Shown: positions 52,393 to 61,260 of the stretch, one piece after another
Layout of the letters: every line of letters begins with the position of its first letter
Position numbering within the stretch: the first letter of the stretch is position 1
NCBI GenBank assembly: GCA_965218055.1
Contig: CBDCKA010000001.1
Coordinates: 992,001-1,056,000 of the forward strand
Length of the DNA: 64,000 bases
Origin: CBDBKE01 sp965218055
GTDB taxonomy: Bacteria > Acidobacteriota > Terriglobia > JAJPHL01 > JAPKYU01
Direction of reading: 5' to 3'
The notes under the pieces: generated by a model
Database searches by the model: none
The model's input: the letters and a program-made list of their open reading frames with translations, nothing else
Told to the model about the DNA's origin: nothing
Translations under genes and position numbers: made by a program

Positions 52393-52419
52393 CCCTGCCC
52401 CGGCTCCTAACCAAAGCCC
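51964..52419 (+). pseudogene. Remnant of a histidine-kinase dimerisation region, out of frame
   Basis: In a different frame from the GGDEF protein the DNA encodes two copies of SLQKMESL...VTHDLNKLLTPVK or VTHNLNKLLTPVK, then GYAGLVLERLSRADPLRGD (stop at 52322-52324), and further on SSRGQPLNPKVIDP. These are typical of the HisKA H-box and following helices of hybrid kinases (H in VTHN, NKLLT, GYAxLxLERL, xxLxPKVID). No start codon, no ATPase domain. It was probably the C-terminal part of the upstream GGDEF gene before a frameshift. Confidence 0.5.
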
Positions 52420-52467
52420 GCGAAGCTGACAGGCCACCACCGGCGGCAATTTCACCCAGCAAGCCCA

Positions 52468-54786
52468 CTACAGCGGTACACGACGCCGCGCCCCGGGCCA
52501 TAGCAGGCAGAAGGCGGTGAGCAGCAACCCCACGCCGGAAACAGCCGCCCCCAGGTACAGTTGCTCCGGCACAATGAACATCCGCACCTCATGGACGCCG
52601 GCAGCTACGGCGATGGCGCGAAACACCCCGTCAGCGCGAACCAGTCTTGCTGGCTCGCCATCCACGGTGGCGCGCCAGTCGTGCCAGTAAGTTTCCGTGG
52701 CTACCAGCACTGCCGGGCGCGACGCTCGCACCCGCAGGCGGATTTCATTGGGCAAGTATTCCAGCAGCTCCACCGTTCCGAGCTCGTTCGAGGTCGCCGG
52801 GCCTGCGAGTTCCGCAAAGTGGCCGAGGTCGGCGTCCAGCACCACTGCCACCCGCGACGGATCCACCTCCCGCTCGTGGATCATGCGCGCAGCATCGCTG
52901 ACATCGCGCGAGCCCACTACCGCTCCGACCAGGAAAAAGCGGGGATAGGCCCGCGAATTCTCGAACACGTTGACCCTGCCCTGGTAGACCAAGCGTGCGC
53001 CCTCCACGGTATCGCGTGGCGTGACGATATAGCGGATACCCGCCAGGTCGAGCAGCGGTGACTGGGGCACTACCTGCTCAAACTGTCTGTCGCCCATCCG
53101 GGAAAACGGCGCCCGATAGAACAAAATATCCTTGAGCATTAAAGGATTGATTTCGTTCGCCGAAGGCAGCCGCCACAAGGGCAACCTCCCTCGCCAGTGG
53201 TACGCCACTTCGCTGGAGTCCATCCGGTACATCTGCGAATCCAGGTGCTCGCGCAGAAAACCGACCGCCGGCGGCACATTCTGGCCGTCCCCTGAACCTG
53301 TATTAATAACGTAGGCGTTGGACCCAATGGCCAACAGGTCGAACAGGATCAATCCGCAAAGCGCGGCGGAAAGGCGCCGGCGGGCCGGCGGATCAGCGGC
53401 ACTGTGGCCACGGAGCAGCAGCCCGCACAGAGCCAGGGCCAGGGCCACCAGGAACAGCGAGGTTCCAGCAGCCGTGGCGCGCGTCACGAAAGGGGATTTG
53501 GTCTGGACAAACATTCCGGACGCATAAACCAGTAGCGCCAGAAATCCGGCCCCTGCACCTGCCCTTGCACAGAACCGCCACCCAAACAGGGTCCGCCGCT
53601 CACCCCGCTCGAAGCCATCCAGGGCCAACCCAGCCAGCATCGCAAAGAACAGCGAGAAATAGCACAGCACGTACTGTGCATGAAATGCGCCGCGCAAAGA
53701 GCTTGGGAAAACCAGGTAGACCAGTTGCGACACGAAAAAGGTCTCGCCGAACATCCACAACAGCGCCACCGCTGCTGCCGCCAATATCGGGCGGGCGCGT
53801 GGCGAGCGGGCCAGCCAGGCCAAGCCTTCCAACACCAGCAGCAGGGCCGGAATTCCCTGGTACACGTGCAGAAAAGTGGGACCCGACAGCCAGGGATTGC
53901 CTCGGAGCTGGTTAAACAGGTTGGGCCAGACGAACGAGGTGGCCGCTTCCAGACTCAGGCCCTCCACAGCCACTTGGCGGAACAAAACAGCCACCGATCG
54001 CCTGCCGAGCTCGTAGCCGGGAACCCAGGAAACCGCGCTTAGCTGGGCAGCCAGCAGCAGAGCAACCGCAAAGAGGAGCACGGCCCTCGCATGCGGTTGC
54101 CAAGCCAGGCGCGGGTGGCGCTGCCACATCCAGAACGCATATAGCAACGGCGCAAAAACCAGGACAGGCATGTAGGTAGGCGGATGGCCAGTCATCACCA
54201 TCAGGGCCAGAGCTAGTCCGGAAAGCGCGGCGGAAAACCAGTCGCGCCGCTGTTCCAGCCGGTAGAGTGCAGCCAGAAACCACGGCAGCCATCCGGCGGC
54301 GCTCACGGCGCCCAGGTGCTGGGTTTGCGACGCAAAAAAGGCGCCCAGCTGATAGACGGTGGCGCCGGCCAGTGCCGCACGGGTCGTTGCCCCCAGCAGT
54401 CGCAGCAGCACGTAGGCTCCCAGTCCGGCCAGCGCCACGTGCGCCATGAGGTGCACTTCCATCAACCAGAAGCTCAACTGCCCGCGAGTTGCGTTGCCCA
54501 GCAGAATCATCAAGAGCCTGGGTGGATAAAACATCGCCGCTTGCACGTTGGCAAAAAACGGCTCCCCCATAAAGCTGTAGGGGTTCCACCAGGGAAGCTG
54601 GCCGGTCTCCCACAGTGACCAGCTGATGAACTCCGACCACGGATAGTGTTGGTTGGGCAAGTCATGGGGAATGTGAAAGCGGCCCCAGAAAAAAAGGGAA
54701 TTGCGGAAAAAAAGCGCTGTGGATGCCAGGCAGTAGAGCAGTACACCAAGGGGCTCTTTGCCGACCTTCCAGTAGAACAGGCGCAA
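52468..54786 (-). CDS. YfhO-family polytopic membrane protein
   Basis: 772 residues. N-terminal signal-like helix, then about 11-13 hydrophobic segments (e.g. FWLMEVHLMAHVALAGLGAY, LFAVALLLAAQLSAVSWVPG, FLVALALALCGLLLRG) and a periplasmic C-terminal domain (YRMDSSEVAYHWRGRLPLWR ... VLVATETYWHDWRATVDGEP ... IAVAAGVHEVRMFIVPEQLY) with a last helix. PNQHYPWSEFISWSL and WWNPYSFMGEPFFANVQAAM are typical of Bacterial membrane protein YfhO, a GT-C-like group linked to cell-wall or lipoteichoic glycosylation in Firmicutes. In this phylum the acceptor is unknown. Monocistronic. Confidence 0.85.
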   Translation of the reverse strand: MRLFYWKVGKEPLGVLLYCLASTALFFRNSLFFWGRFHIPHDLPNQHYPWSEFISWSLWETGQLPWWNPYSFMGEPFFANVQAAMFYPPRLLMILLGNATRGQLSFWLMEVHLMAHVALAGLGAYVLLRLLGATTRAALAGATVYQLGAFFASQTQHLGAVSAAGWLPWFLAALYRLEQRRDWFSAALSGLALALMVMTGHPPTYMPVLVFAPLLYAFWMWQRHPRLAWQPHARAVLLFAVALLLAAQLSAVSWVPGYELGRRSVAVLFRQVAVEGLSLEAATSFVWPNLFNQLRGNPWLSGPTFLHVYQGIPALLLVLEGLAWLARSPRARPILAAAAVALLWMFGETFFVSQLVYLVFPSSLRGAFHAQYVLCYFSLFFAMLAGLALDGFERGERRTLFGWRFCARAGAGAGFLALLVYASGMFVQTKSPFVTRATAAGTSLFLVALALALCGLLLRGHSAADPPARRRLSAALCGLILFDLLAIGSNAYVINTGSGDGQNVPPAVGFLREHLDSQMYRMDSSEVAYHWRGRLPLWRLPSANEINPLMLKDILFYRAPFSRMGDRQFEQVVPQSPLLDLAGIRYIVTPRDTVEGARLVYQGRVNVFENSRAYPRFFLVGAVVGSRDVSDAARMIHEREVDPSRVAVVLDADLGHFAELAGPATSNELGTVELLEYLPNEIRLRVRASRPAVLVATETYWHDWRATVDGEPARLVRADGVFRAIAVAAGVHEVRMFIVPEQLYLGAAVSGVGLLLTAFCLLWPGARRRVPL

Positions 54787-55122
54787 TCAGTCCTCCCCCG
54801 AAGCTAGCGGCGTTCCAATTTCTCTGAGGCAACCGTGCCGGTAGGGTTGAGGCGCCGCGACTCGGTGGAGCTGATCGGCGCTGGCACGCCGGCGTTCCGC
54901 TCGGCTTTGGTCACGGCACATTTTAGCCGGAATTTCCGATTTGACCTTCTCTTTCGCCCAGAACCTTACGCCGGAGGCCTTCTTGTGTCAAGCCACAGTT
55001 CCAACGGCCCTTTTGGATGGCATTGAGGCTCGTTTTGGCCGTTCCGCGGGCTTGTCTGGTCTGTTTCTCCCGGCCAAGCAGCCTCGCTGCTAACACTTCT
55101 CCCCACTGGATGACTTTTGAGC
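54787..55122. other. Intergenic, no gene recognised
   Basis: Short frames only. The first bases hold the promoter region of the YfhO gene on the minus strand; nothing else stands out. Confidence 0.35.
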
Positions 55123-55483
55123 GCTGGGTTTCAGTACACTTGAGGACCAAGAACGGCCAACGCGCTGGGTTGTGGGCAAACTAGCGCGCGTCTATCTTTC
55201 TTTTCCGACCGCGGGCAGGGTTCAACTTGTGTTCGACACGTACGTACCTCCCTCGATCACGGGCCAGTCTGTCAAAGTCTCCGTCAACGGTCAGGTGCTT
55301 GCCAAATTGAGTGAGGAAGAGTTGGCTGGAAGAAAAGTGCACGTGATCTCACTGCCGGATGACTTGCCGCGCGAGAAGGTCAACACGATTGACTTTACCA
55401 TGGGCAAGACGGTGAAAGTTGAAACAGATACTCGCCACTTGTCAGTATTGTTCGCCTATGTCGGACTGGAACCGCTTGAGTAG
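55123..55483 (+). pseudogene. C-terminal domain remnant of an exported or membrane glycan protein
   Basis: The frame has no ATG and begins behind a stop near 55120, reading ALGFSTLEDQERPTRWVVGK and then LARVYLSFPTAGRVQLVFDT, VSVNGQVLAKLSEEELAG and LSVLFAYVGLEPLE. The GF/W-x3-E...RW-x-x-x-x-A start followed by beta strands resembles the C-terminal beta-sandwich attached to acidobacterial membrane glycosyltransferase-like proteins. GTG 55172 could start a 103-residue protein, but I think the N-terminal bulk was deleted. Confidence 0.45.
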
Positions 55484-55586
55484 TGGCACTGCCACCAAAA
55501 CTAGCACGGGAGCGATTGGAGCGGGCGTGCCGGGTGCGACCAATGACCCGCAACCGGTTTCATTGTAAGATGGTTGGGTATATTGG

Positions 55587-55663
55587 GGGCCCGTAGCTCA
55601 GCCGGTCAGAGCGGCGGACTCATAATCCGTTGGTCGCTGGTTCGAATCCAGCCGGGCCCACCA
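55587..55663 (+). tRNA. tRNA with CAU anticodon, tRNA-Ile2 (lysidine) type
   Basis: Complete 77-nt cloverleaf including encoded CCA: acceptor GGGCCCG/CGGGCCC, D arm with AGCTCAGCCGGTCAGAGC, anticodon loop CTCATAA with CAT at 55621-55623, T arm CTGGTTCGAATCCAG. The segments GACTCATAATC and TTGGTCGCTGG match the E. coli ileX/ileY tRNA better than elongator or initiator Met, so the C34 is probably modified to lysidine by TilS. Identity by similarity; Met cannot be fully excluded. Confidence 0.93.
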
Positions 55664-55727
55664 ATCTTTTGAAGCAGTTGGCAGCAAATCCCTTTCTCAT
55701 GGCTGGCCCGTCTCTGTGTGGGGCGAA

Positions 55728-55874
55728 ATGTCAGAATGGTTGCGTTTGCTGAAGTACTATGTCGGGCACTACAGCCCCTCCGGTAACTTCTTCTGCACTT
55801 GGGCCGTCAAGGGCAAGATCGTGGAGTGGTTGGACCCGAAGCCGAAACCATATCGGCAAGCCAGCCAACGCTAG
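55728..55874 (+). CDS. Possible 48-residue small protein
   Basis: ATG 55728 to TAG 55872-55874: MSEWLRLLKYYVGHYSPSGN, ending KPKPYRQASQR. Unusually rich in Trp and Tyr with balanced charge, unlike random frames here. GGGGCGAA precedes the start. Its stop overlaps the end of the convergent transporter gene by 3-4 bases. No family recognised; could equally be a remnant. Too short to judge without comparison. Confidence 0.3.
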   Translation: MSEWLRLLKYYVGHYSPSGNFFCTWAVKGKIVEWLDPKPKPYRQASQR

Positions 55875-57232
55875 GTCAGGCCGCGCAGCACGGAGTACCC
55901 CATCAAGATCAGCATGATGAACGAGGCGATCCAAAGAATGAGGGTGATGAGGGCTCTAGGCGCGATTGATTTTGGCAGCCGGGTGTAGCGCAAGTAGAGC
56001 GTTGCGAAGGCGACGATCGGCAGCAGCAGCGCCTGTCCGGTGCCCCCAATTTTCACCATCAGAACCGGCTCCCTCAGGTATGTGTAGATCGGCACGGGTA
56101 TGAACAGCACGATCCCGGAGATAATCTTTATCGCGAGCAGGCGCGCGCGGTAGTTCCGCTTATCATAGCCTCCCACCAGGGTAACAAAGTCGGCGCAGAC
56201 GCGAGACAGGGCAGCCGTTCCGGCAAAGAGTGTGGAATACAAGACCGCAAAGGCGCCGCCTAAGAAAAAGTAACGGGACCAATCTCCCAGCGTGTGGGTG
56301 TACATGTTCGACAGGATCTTGACCGTTCCGGTGCCCTTTGGAACAACCCCCAGCGTGTGCAGGATGCCTGCCCCGAGCAGGTAAAAGGCCACGCTGGCAA
56401 AGGTGTAGACGCACATCGAGATCAGCACGTCGGCCCCCATCACCCGGATCCAGCCGCGAGCCCGAGCCAGCCATGCCGGGCCGTCTTCCCTCGGGCCGGT
56501 GAAGCGCGCGTACCCTTTTTCGATGCACCAGTAAGGGTATTGCACCAGATCGGCAGAGCCGACGCCTATCAGGCCGAAGACAGCGACTGCTGTGAAAAGG
56601 CTGCCCTGCGGGAGCTGGAACTTCAGGCCGTCCGGCACGCTGGACCACGAGAAGTAGGCCGGTGTTCGAGACATCAACAGGGCTGCGGTCACTGTCGTCA
56701 GAGTAAAGGTGACAACCAAGCCGAGGGCGACCGTTTCCACCATCTTGTAGCGCCCGACTACCAACACGAGGAATGTCACGGTTATGACAACCCAGACCCA
56801 GGTCCCAATGGAGACGCCGGGCACCATTAGGTTGAGGACTTCCCCGATGGTCGCATACGCTCCGCCGTGCGTAACCAGAGCGGCCATCGTCATGAGAAAC
56901 CATGCCCAGACAGCCCAGCCCACCCGAAAACGTGGCCCCGGCACCCGGTTCAGAGCTTCCAGGCCTGTTTCGCCCGTGGCGATGGCGTAACGGCCGAGTT
57001 CGTTTTGGACCACGGCTTTGATCACGCAGCTCAGCACGACGAGCCAGAGCAGGGTGTAACCGTTCTCCGCCCCAAGCACCGTAGTGGCAATCAGCTCACC
57101 GCTTCCGACGACCGCGGCAGCGATGATGAGGCCGGGTCCAATCCGGCGGAATATGCCGCGGAAGGTCTCCGGTGGAGCCTCAATGCTTTCGGGGTGGAGT
57201 GAGTAGAGGTCTTCCTGGCGCTGGTTGGACAT
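55871..57232 (-). CDS. Nramp-family-like transporter with atypical metal site
   Basis: 453 residues, about 11 membrane segments, LeuT fold of the Nramp family. The first helix reads RRIGPGLIIAAAVVGSGELIA, where classical Mn/Fe Nramps have DPGN; here the Asp and Asn ligands are absent (VGSGE). The sixth-helix region (GLIGVGSADLVQYPYWCIEK) lacks the MPH motif. It therefore belongs to the divergent Nramp-related group whose members carry Mg2+ or non-metal cargo, or are uncharacterised. N-terminal soluble tail DLYSLHPESIEAPPE. Monocistronic, convergent with the small frame at 55728. Substrate unknown. Confidence 0.82.
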   Translation of the reverse strand: MSNQRQEDLYSLHPESIEAPPETFRGIFRRIGPGLIIAAAVVGSGELIATTVLGAENGYTLLWLVVLSCVIKAVVQNELGRYAIATGETGLEALNRVPGPRFRVGWAVWAWFLMTMAALVTHGGAYATIGEVLNLMVPGVSIGTWVWVVITVTFLVLVVGRYKMVETVALGLVVTFTLTTVTAALLMSRTPAYFSWSSVPDGLKFQLPQGSLFTAVAVFGLIGVGSADLVQYPYWCIEKGYARFTGPREDGPAWLARARGWIRVMGADVLISMCVYTFASVAFYLLGAGILHTLGVVPKGTGTVKILSNMYTHTLGDWSRYFFLGGAFAVLYSTLFAGTAALSRVCADFVTLVGGYDKRNYRARLLAIKIISGIVLFIPVPIYTYLREPVLMVKIGGTGQALLLPIVAFATLYLRYTRLPKSIAPRALITLILWIASFIMLILMGYSVLRGLT

Positions 57233-57453
57233 TTAGTGGAATCGCGTACAGATAAGTGTATGCTCGGGGCCGGCCCAGTCAAGCTGCCAAGTTGTTGCGG
57301 GTGTGTGCCGGTCGAGAGTAGTTTTTTTCGGGCTGCCGCTGTGTTGTAGAGCGGGGAGGCTGGACCGCGTTAGAAATCCTAATAGCGACCGTGGGCATGA
57401 GAGACCTTAAAATCGAAATGAACCTCAACAAGATGGCTTCAGGACGGTGATCT

Positions 57454-59691
57454 ATGGGAGATGAACTGACGGGATACCCAGACAAGCTTAGCGTTGCGCC
57501 TGGCGACCGTCTCCGCTTCATGGTGAGCACCGACGCCCCCGGCTACGAAGCTCGCATCGTACGCCTGATCCACGGCGACGAGAATCCTGCCGGTCCGGGA
57601 TTCAAAGAAAAATCCATCGAGGCGGAGGTGAACGGCCAGTATCCGGGCAGAAAACAGGTCGCCCATGCCGGGTCCTACGTGCGGGTGGAGGATCACCCGG
57701 CGTTGGACCAACTCAGCAGCCTGACGCTTCAGGCCTGGATTTACCCAACAACCCCGCGCCGCGAATCCGCCCAGGGGCTGCTGGCCAAGTGGTCCGTGGA
57801 ACGGAAGCGGGGCTACGCGATGGTCATCGAGCCCGAAGGCGATCTGGCGTTCTGGACCTGGGACAATGCGAGCACCATTCGCAAAGTCCGCATTGGACAG
57901 CCGCTGCGCGCCTCGGAATGGTATTTCGTGGCCGCGAGCTACTCCGCCGCTAGCCACCAAGTGTGCCTCTACCAGAAGGCTGTCTCCCGCTGGCTCCTCG
58001 ACTCTCCGGGAATCGTCGAAAATAACCTGCGCGCGGAAGGTGCCGCTGGTTCGGGGGCACCGCTTCTAGCGGCAGCGCTGTACCTTGAGGGACCTGGGCG
58101 CGAGGCCGCCCGCCATCTGTACAACGGCAAGATTGAGAGCCCGCGCATCTTCCAGCGGGGCCTGAGCAGCCGCGAAATCGAATCTCTGGAGAACGGAGCT
58201 GCCCCAGCCAAGCTCGGCGGCGCCGATTTGGTAACCGCGTGGGACTTTTCGGTGGACATCTCTTCTTCGCGGATAACGGACACTTCCCCCAACCGGCTGT
58301 CGGGCCGCACCGTGAACCAGCCCGCCCGTGCCATGACCGGACACCGCTGGAGCGGCGAAGAGTGTGATTTCCGACGCGCTCCCGAGCAGTACGGCGCGAT
58401 TCACTTCCACGAAGACGATTTAGACGACGCGCAATGGGAATGCGACTTTGAGTGGACAGTTCCGGAGCTGAAGAGCGGATTCTATGCCGCGCGGCTCACC
58501 GCAGAGGGGCTGGAAGATCACCTCCCTCTTTTTGTGCGTCCAAAGCGGGGAACCGCCACGGCTCCCATCGCTTTCCTGGCGCCGACACTGACCTACCTGG
58601 CCTACGCCAATGAACGGCAGATGCCCGCGTCGGACCTGACCTTTCCCGACATGATCGGCCGGAAGGTCGAGGCTGTGCCGTCGGACCGCTACCTGGCCCA
58701 GCACCCGGAATTCGGCATGTCCGTTTATGATCGGCACTCAGACGGCAGCCACTGCTCCTACTCCTCGCGGCTTCGTCCGGTGGTCAACATGCGGCCGAAG
58801 TACCGGATGTGGCTGCCGGGGGCGCCGCGCCACTTCTCCTCGGACCTGCACCTGATCGACTGGCTGGAGCAAAAGCAACTCCCTTACGATGTCATCACCG
58901 ATGAGGACCTGCACCACGAAGGGCACCAGCTCCTCTCGCTATACAAAGTGGTGATTACCGGAAGTCACCCGGAGTATTGCACCAGGCCTATGCTCGACGG
59001 CTTGGAAGAATACCTGCTCTCAGGGGGACGGATGATGTACCTGGGCGGGAATGGTTTCTACTGGGTCACCAGCATCGGCGAGGAAACACCGCACCTGATC
59101 GAAGTACGGCGGGGAAATACCGGCACCCGCAGCTACGATTCGGCGCCCGGGGAATGCCATCACAGCACCACGGGGCAACTGGGAGGAATCTGGCGCCACT
59201 GCAGGAAGCCTTCCAACCAGATGGCGGGCGTCGGCTTTGGGGCCATGGGCTGGGATACGGAGTCTTACGGCTACGTGCGCAAGACGGGCAGCTTTGAAGA
59301 AAGGGCCAGGTTTATCTTCGAAGGAATTGGCGAAGATGAGGTGATCGGCAATTTTGGCCTGGTCGTGGAGAGCGCTGTCGGCGATGAGGTGGACCGTCTC
59401 GACTATTCGCTGGGTACCTCTCCCCACGCCCTGCTACTGGCTTCTTCTGAAGGTCACAGTCACTACTATCAGCCGGTGATTGAGGACCTGCTCCAGCTCA
59501 CTCCCAGGCTGCTTCTCGGGAAAGACCCCAACGTGCGCGCCGACATGGTCTATTTCGAGACGCCCAACGGCGGCGCCGTCTTCTCGGTGGGATCTATCAG
59601 TTGGACTGGGAGCTTGTCTCACAACCGATACCAGAACAACGTGTCTCGGATCACGGAGAACGTTCTGCGGCGATTCATGACGACTACATAG
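57454..59691 (+). CDS. N,N-dimethylformamidase large-subunit-like protein with LamG domain
   Basis: 745 residues, no signal peptide. N-terminal beta region (GYPDKLSVAPGDRLRFMVST ... VRLIHGDENPAGPGFKE), a LamG/concanavalin domain (about 78-215, LTLQAWIYPTTPRRESAQGL), then the catalytic DMFA2-type region (IAFLAPTLTYLAYANERQMP ... YDVITDEDLHHEGHQLLSLY ... VITGSHPEYCTRPMLDGLEE ... GGRMMYLGGNGFYWVTS). Characterised dimethylformamidases use one Fe held by two Tyr and one Glu and need a small subunit; no small-subunit gene is adjacent. It could hydrolyse an amide related to formamides. ATG 57454 starts the conserved GYPDKLSV region. Confidence 0.85.
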   Translation: MGDELTGYPDKLSVAPGDRLRFMVSTDAPGYEARIVRLIHGDENPAGPGFKEKSIEAEVNGQYPGRKQVAHAGSYVRVEDHPALDQLSSLTLQAWIYPTTPRRESAQGLLAKWSVERKRGYAMVIEPEGDLAFWTWDNASTIRKVRIGQPLRASEWYFVAASYSAASHQVCLYQKAVSRWLLDSPGIVENNLRAEGAAGSGAPLLAAALYLEGPGREAARHLYNGKIESPRIFQRGLSSREIESLENGAAPAKLGGADLVTAWDFSVDISSSRITDTSPNRLSGRTVNQPARAMTGHRWSGEECDFRRAPEQYGAIHFHEDDLDDAQWECDFEWTVPELKSGFYAARLTAEGLEDHLPLFVRPKRGTATAPIAFLAPTLTYLAYANERQMPASDLTFPDMIGRKVEAVPSDRYLAQHPEFGMSVYDRHSDGSHCSYSSRLRPVVNMRPKYRMWLPGAPRHFSSDLHLIDWLEQKQLPYDVITDEDLHHEGHQLLSLYKVVITGSHPEYCTRPMLDGLEEYLLSGGRMMYLGGNGFYWVTSIGEETPHLIEVRRGNTGTRSYDSAPGECHHSTTGQLGGIWRHCRKPSNQMAGVGFGAMGWDTESYGYVRKTGSFEERARFIFEGIGEDEVIGNFGLVVESAVGDEVDRLDYSLGTSPHALLLASSEGHSHYYQPVIEDLLQLTPRLLLGKDPNVRADMVYFETPNGGAVFSVGSISWTGSLSHNRYQNNVSRITENVLRRFMTTT

Positions 59692-59877
59692 GCCGGCCTG
59701 GGCTGCCAATGTTGACCAGAAGAGAGCAGCCTTTCCGGCATGCCTCTCGAAGCACGTGCCAACCGGGTATAATGGGCGACACAACAAAGGGGGCTGTCGG
59801 TTTCGGTTCCGCAACCGCCTTTGGGCGCAGCCAGTTCTGTAAGGTGCGTTGCGGGAGAGGCTTTCGCGGGAGCTGCT

Positions 59878-61041
59878 ATGCAGGTGACCTTCTGGGGTGT
59901 GCGGGGTTCGATGCCGACCCCGGGTCCGAGCACCTTCAAGTACGGCGGGAACACGCCCTGCTTGGAAATCGGCACGCCAGAGGGACATACCATCATCTTC
60001 GACTGCGGCACCGGCATCACCCACCTGGGCAAGTTGCTGACCGAGAAAACTACCACCAACGACGGCCAGCACCTGATGGTGTTCCTGACCCACTTTCACT
60101 GGGACCATATTCAGGGGCTGCCCTTCTTCGCTCCCCTCTACGATGCCCGCAATCAGGTGTCGTTCCATTGTTTCGAGGCTCAGGGGATGAGTCCCAAGGA
60201 TGCACTGGGCGGGCCAACGCTCACTCCTTACTTTCCGGTGAGCAGGGACCTGATAAAAAGCCAGAAGCACTTCCACATTATCGGCGAAGCGCGAATGAAA
60301 ATGTTCGATGTGGAAATCGTCTCCCGCTACCTGAACCACCCCCAGGGCTGCCTGGGATTCCGGATAGAGGCGGAAACAGGTGTGTTTGTCTACGCCACCG
60401 ATCACGAACAAGGCAATCCCGATCTGGATGCCAGCGTCCGCAAACTGGCAGAGGGGGCCGATTTACTTGTATACGATGGCCAGTACACCCCCGCTGAATA
60501 CGAGTCGCGCGGTGGTTGGGGCCACAGCACCTGGGAAGAGGGTATCCATATCGCTCACGACGCCGGGGTAAAGGAGCTGGTGCTTTTCCACCACGATCCC
60601 GATCACTCGGACGCATTCCTGGATAGGATGCTGCTCGAAGCCCGGGCCTACTTTCCGCGCCTGCATGCGGCAATGGAAGGGACCACGGTCAACATCAAGC
60701 GGCAGGAGGCAGGCGGTGCCTTTCGCAGCTGCATGGAGCGAAGATATTGCGAACGCCTGGAGCTGGCACGCCCCCTCGGCGTCCGCCTGAAGCGCATCGG
60801 CCATCATGCCGAAACCGAAAGGACTCTGCTGCGGGATCTGAGCCTGGATGGCTCCTCTTTCCTCGTGGACCACGACTGGGATATCGGCACGGAAGTGGAT
60901 GTGAAGATCGAGGCGCCCATCGACAGGGGCACCCCGACCAGTATGCTGCACCTGCGGGGGAAGGTGGCCCGTAGCGAGAAGGTGGAGGGAAAGACCAGAA
61001 TCGGCGTGAGCTTCCACGGGCGGCTTTCCACTCCAGAATAG
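59878..61041 (+). CDS. Metallo-beta-lactamase-fold hydrolase fused to a PilZ domain
   Basis: 387 residues. Residues 1-270: MBL fold of the ribonuclease-Z/phosphodiesterase-like group, GVRGSMPTPG, metal motif H72-F-H74-W-D76-H77 in LTHFHWDHIQG, later FVYATDHE and LVLFHHDPDHSD. Residues ~280-387: PilZ domain with RRYCERLELARPLGVRL (RxxxR box) and DLSLDGSSF (DxSxxG box), the c-di-GMP-binding pattern. So a hydrolase output that could be switched by c-di-GMP. ATG 59878 is chosen because MQVTFWGVRGS is the usual MBL start; GTG/TTG 59821 is only an open frame. A free PilZ protein follows 220 bp later. Confidence 0.88.
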   Translation: MQVTFWGVRGSMPTPGPSTFKYGGNTPCLEIGTPEGHTIIFDCGTGITHLGKLLTEKTTTNDGQHLMVFLTHFHWDHIQGLPFFAPLYDARNQVSFHCFEAQGMSPKDALGGPTLTPYFPVSRDLIKSQKHFHIIGEARMKMFDVEIVSRYLNHPQGCLGFRIEAETGVFVYATDHEQGNPDLDASVRKLAEGADLLVYDGQYTPAEYESRGGWGHSTWEEGIHIAHDAGVKELVLFHHDPDHSDAFLDRMLLEARAYFPRLHAAMEGTTVNIKRQEAGGAFRSCMERRYCERLELARPLGVRLKRIGHHAETERTLLRDLSLDGSSFLVDHDWDIGTEVDVKIEAPIDRGTPTSMLHLRGKVARSEKVEGKTRIGVSFHGRLSTPE

Positions 61042-61260
61042 TACCGACTGTGCCTCGTGGAGTCTTGGAGGTCCCCGCAGAGTCAGGTTTTCATCCCCAC
61101 CAAGGCGGTGATTGGGTGCTGTTTCGTATACCGAGTAAGGATCATTTACCCCGAAAAAGTAACGTTTTATTGGGTACATTCTAATCAGAATAATCATTTC
61201 TCGCTGGATCGCAGGAGAGTCGGACAGCAGAGTCGGCCAGGAGAGTCGGGTAGAGAGTCC

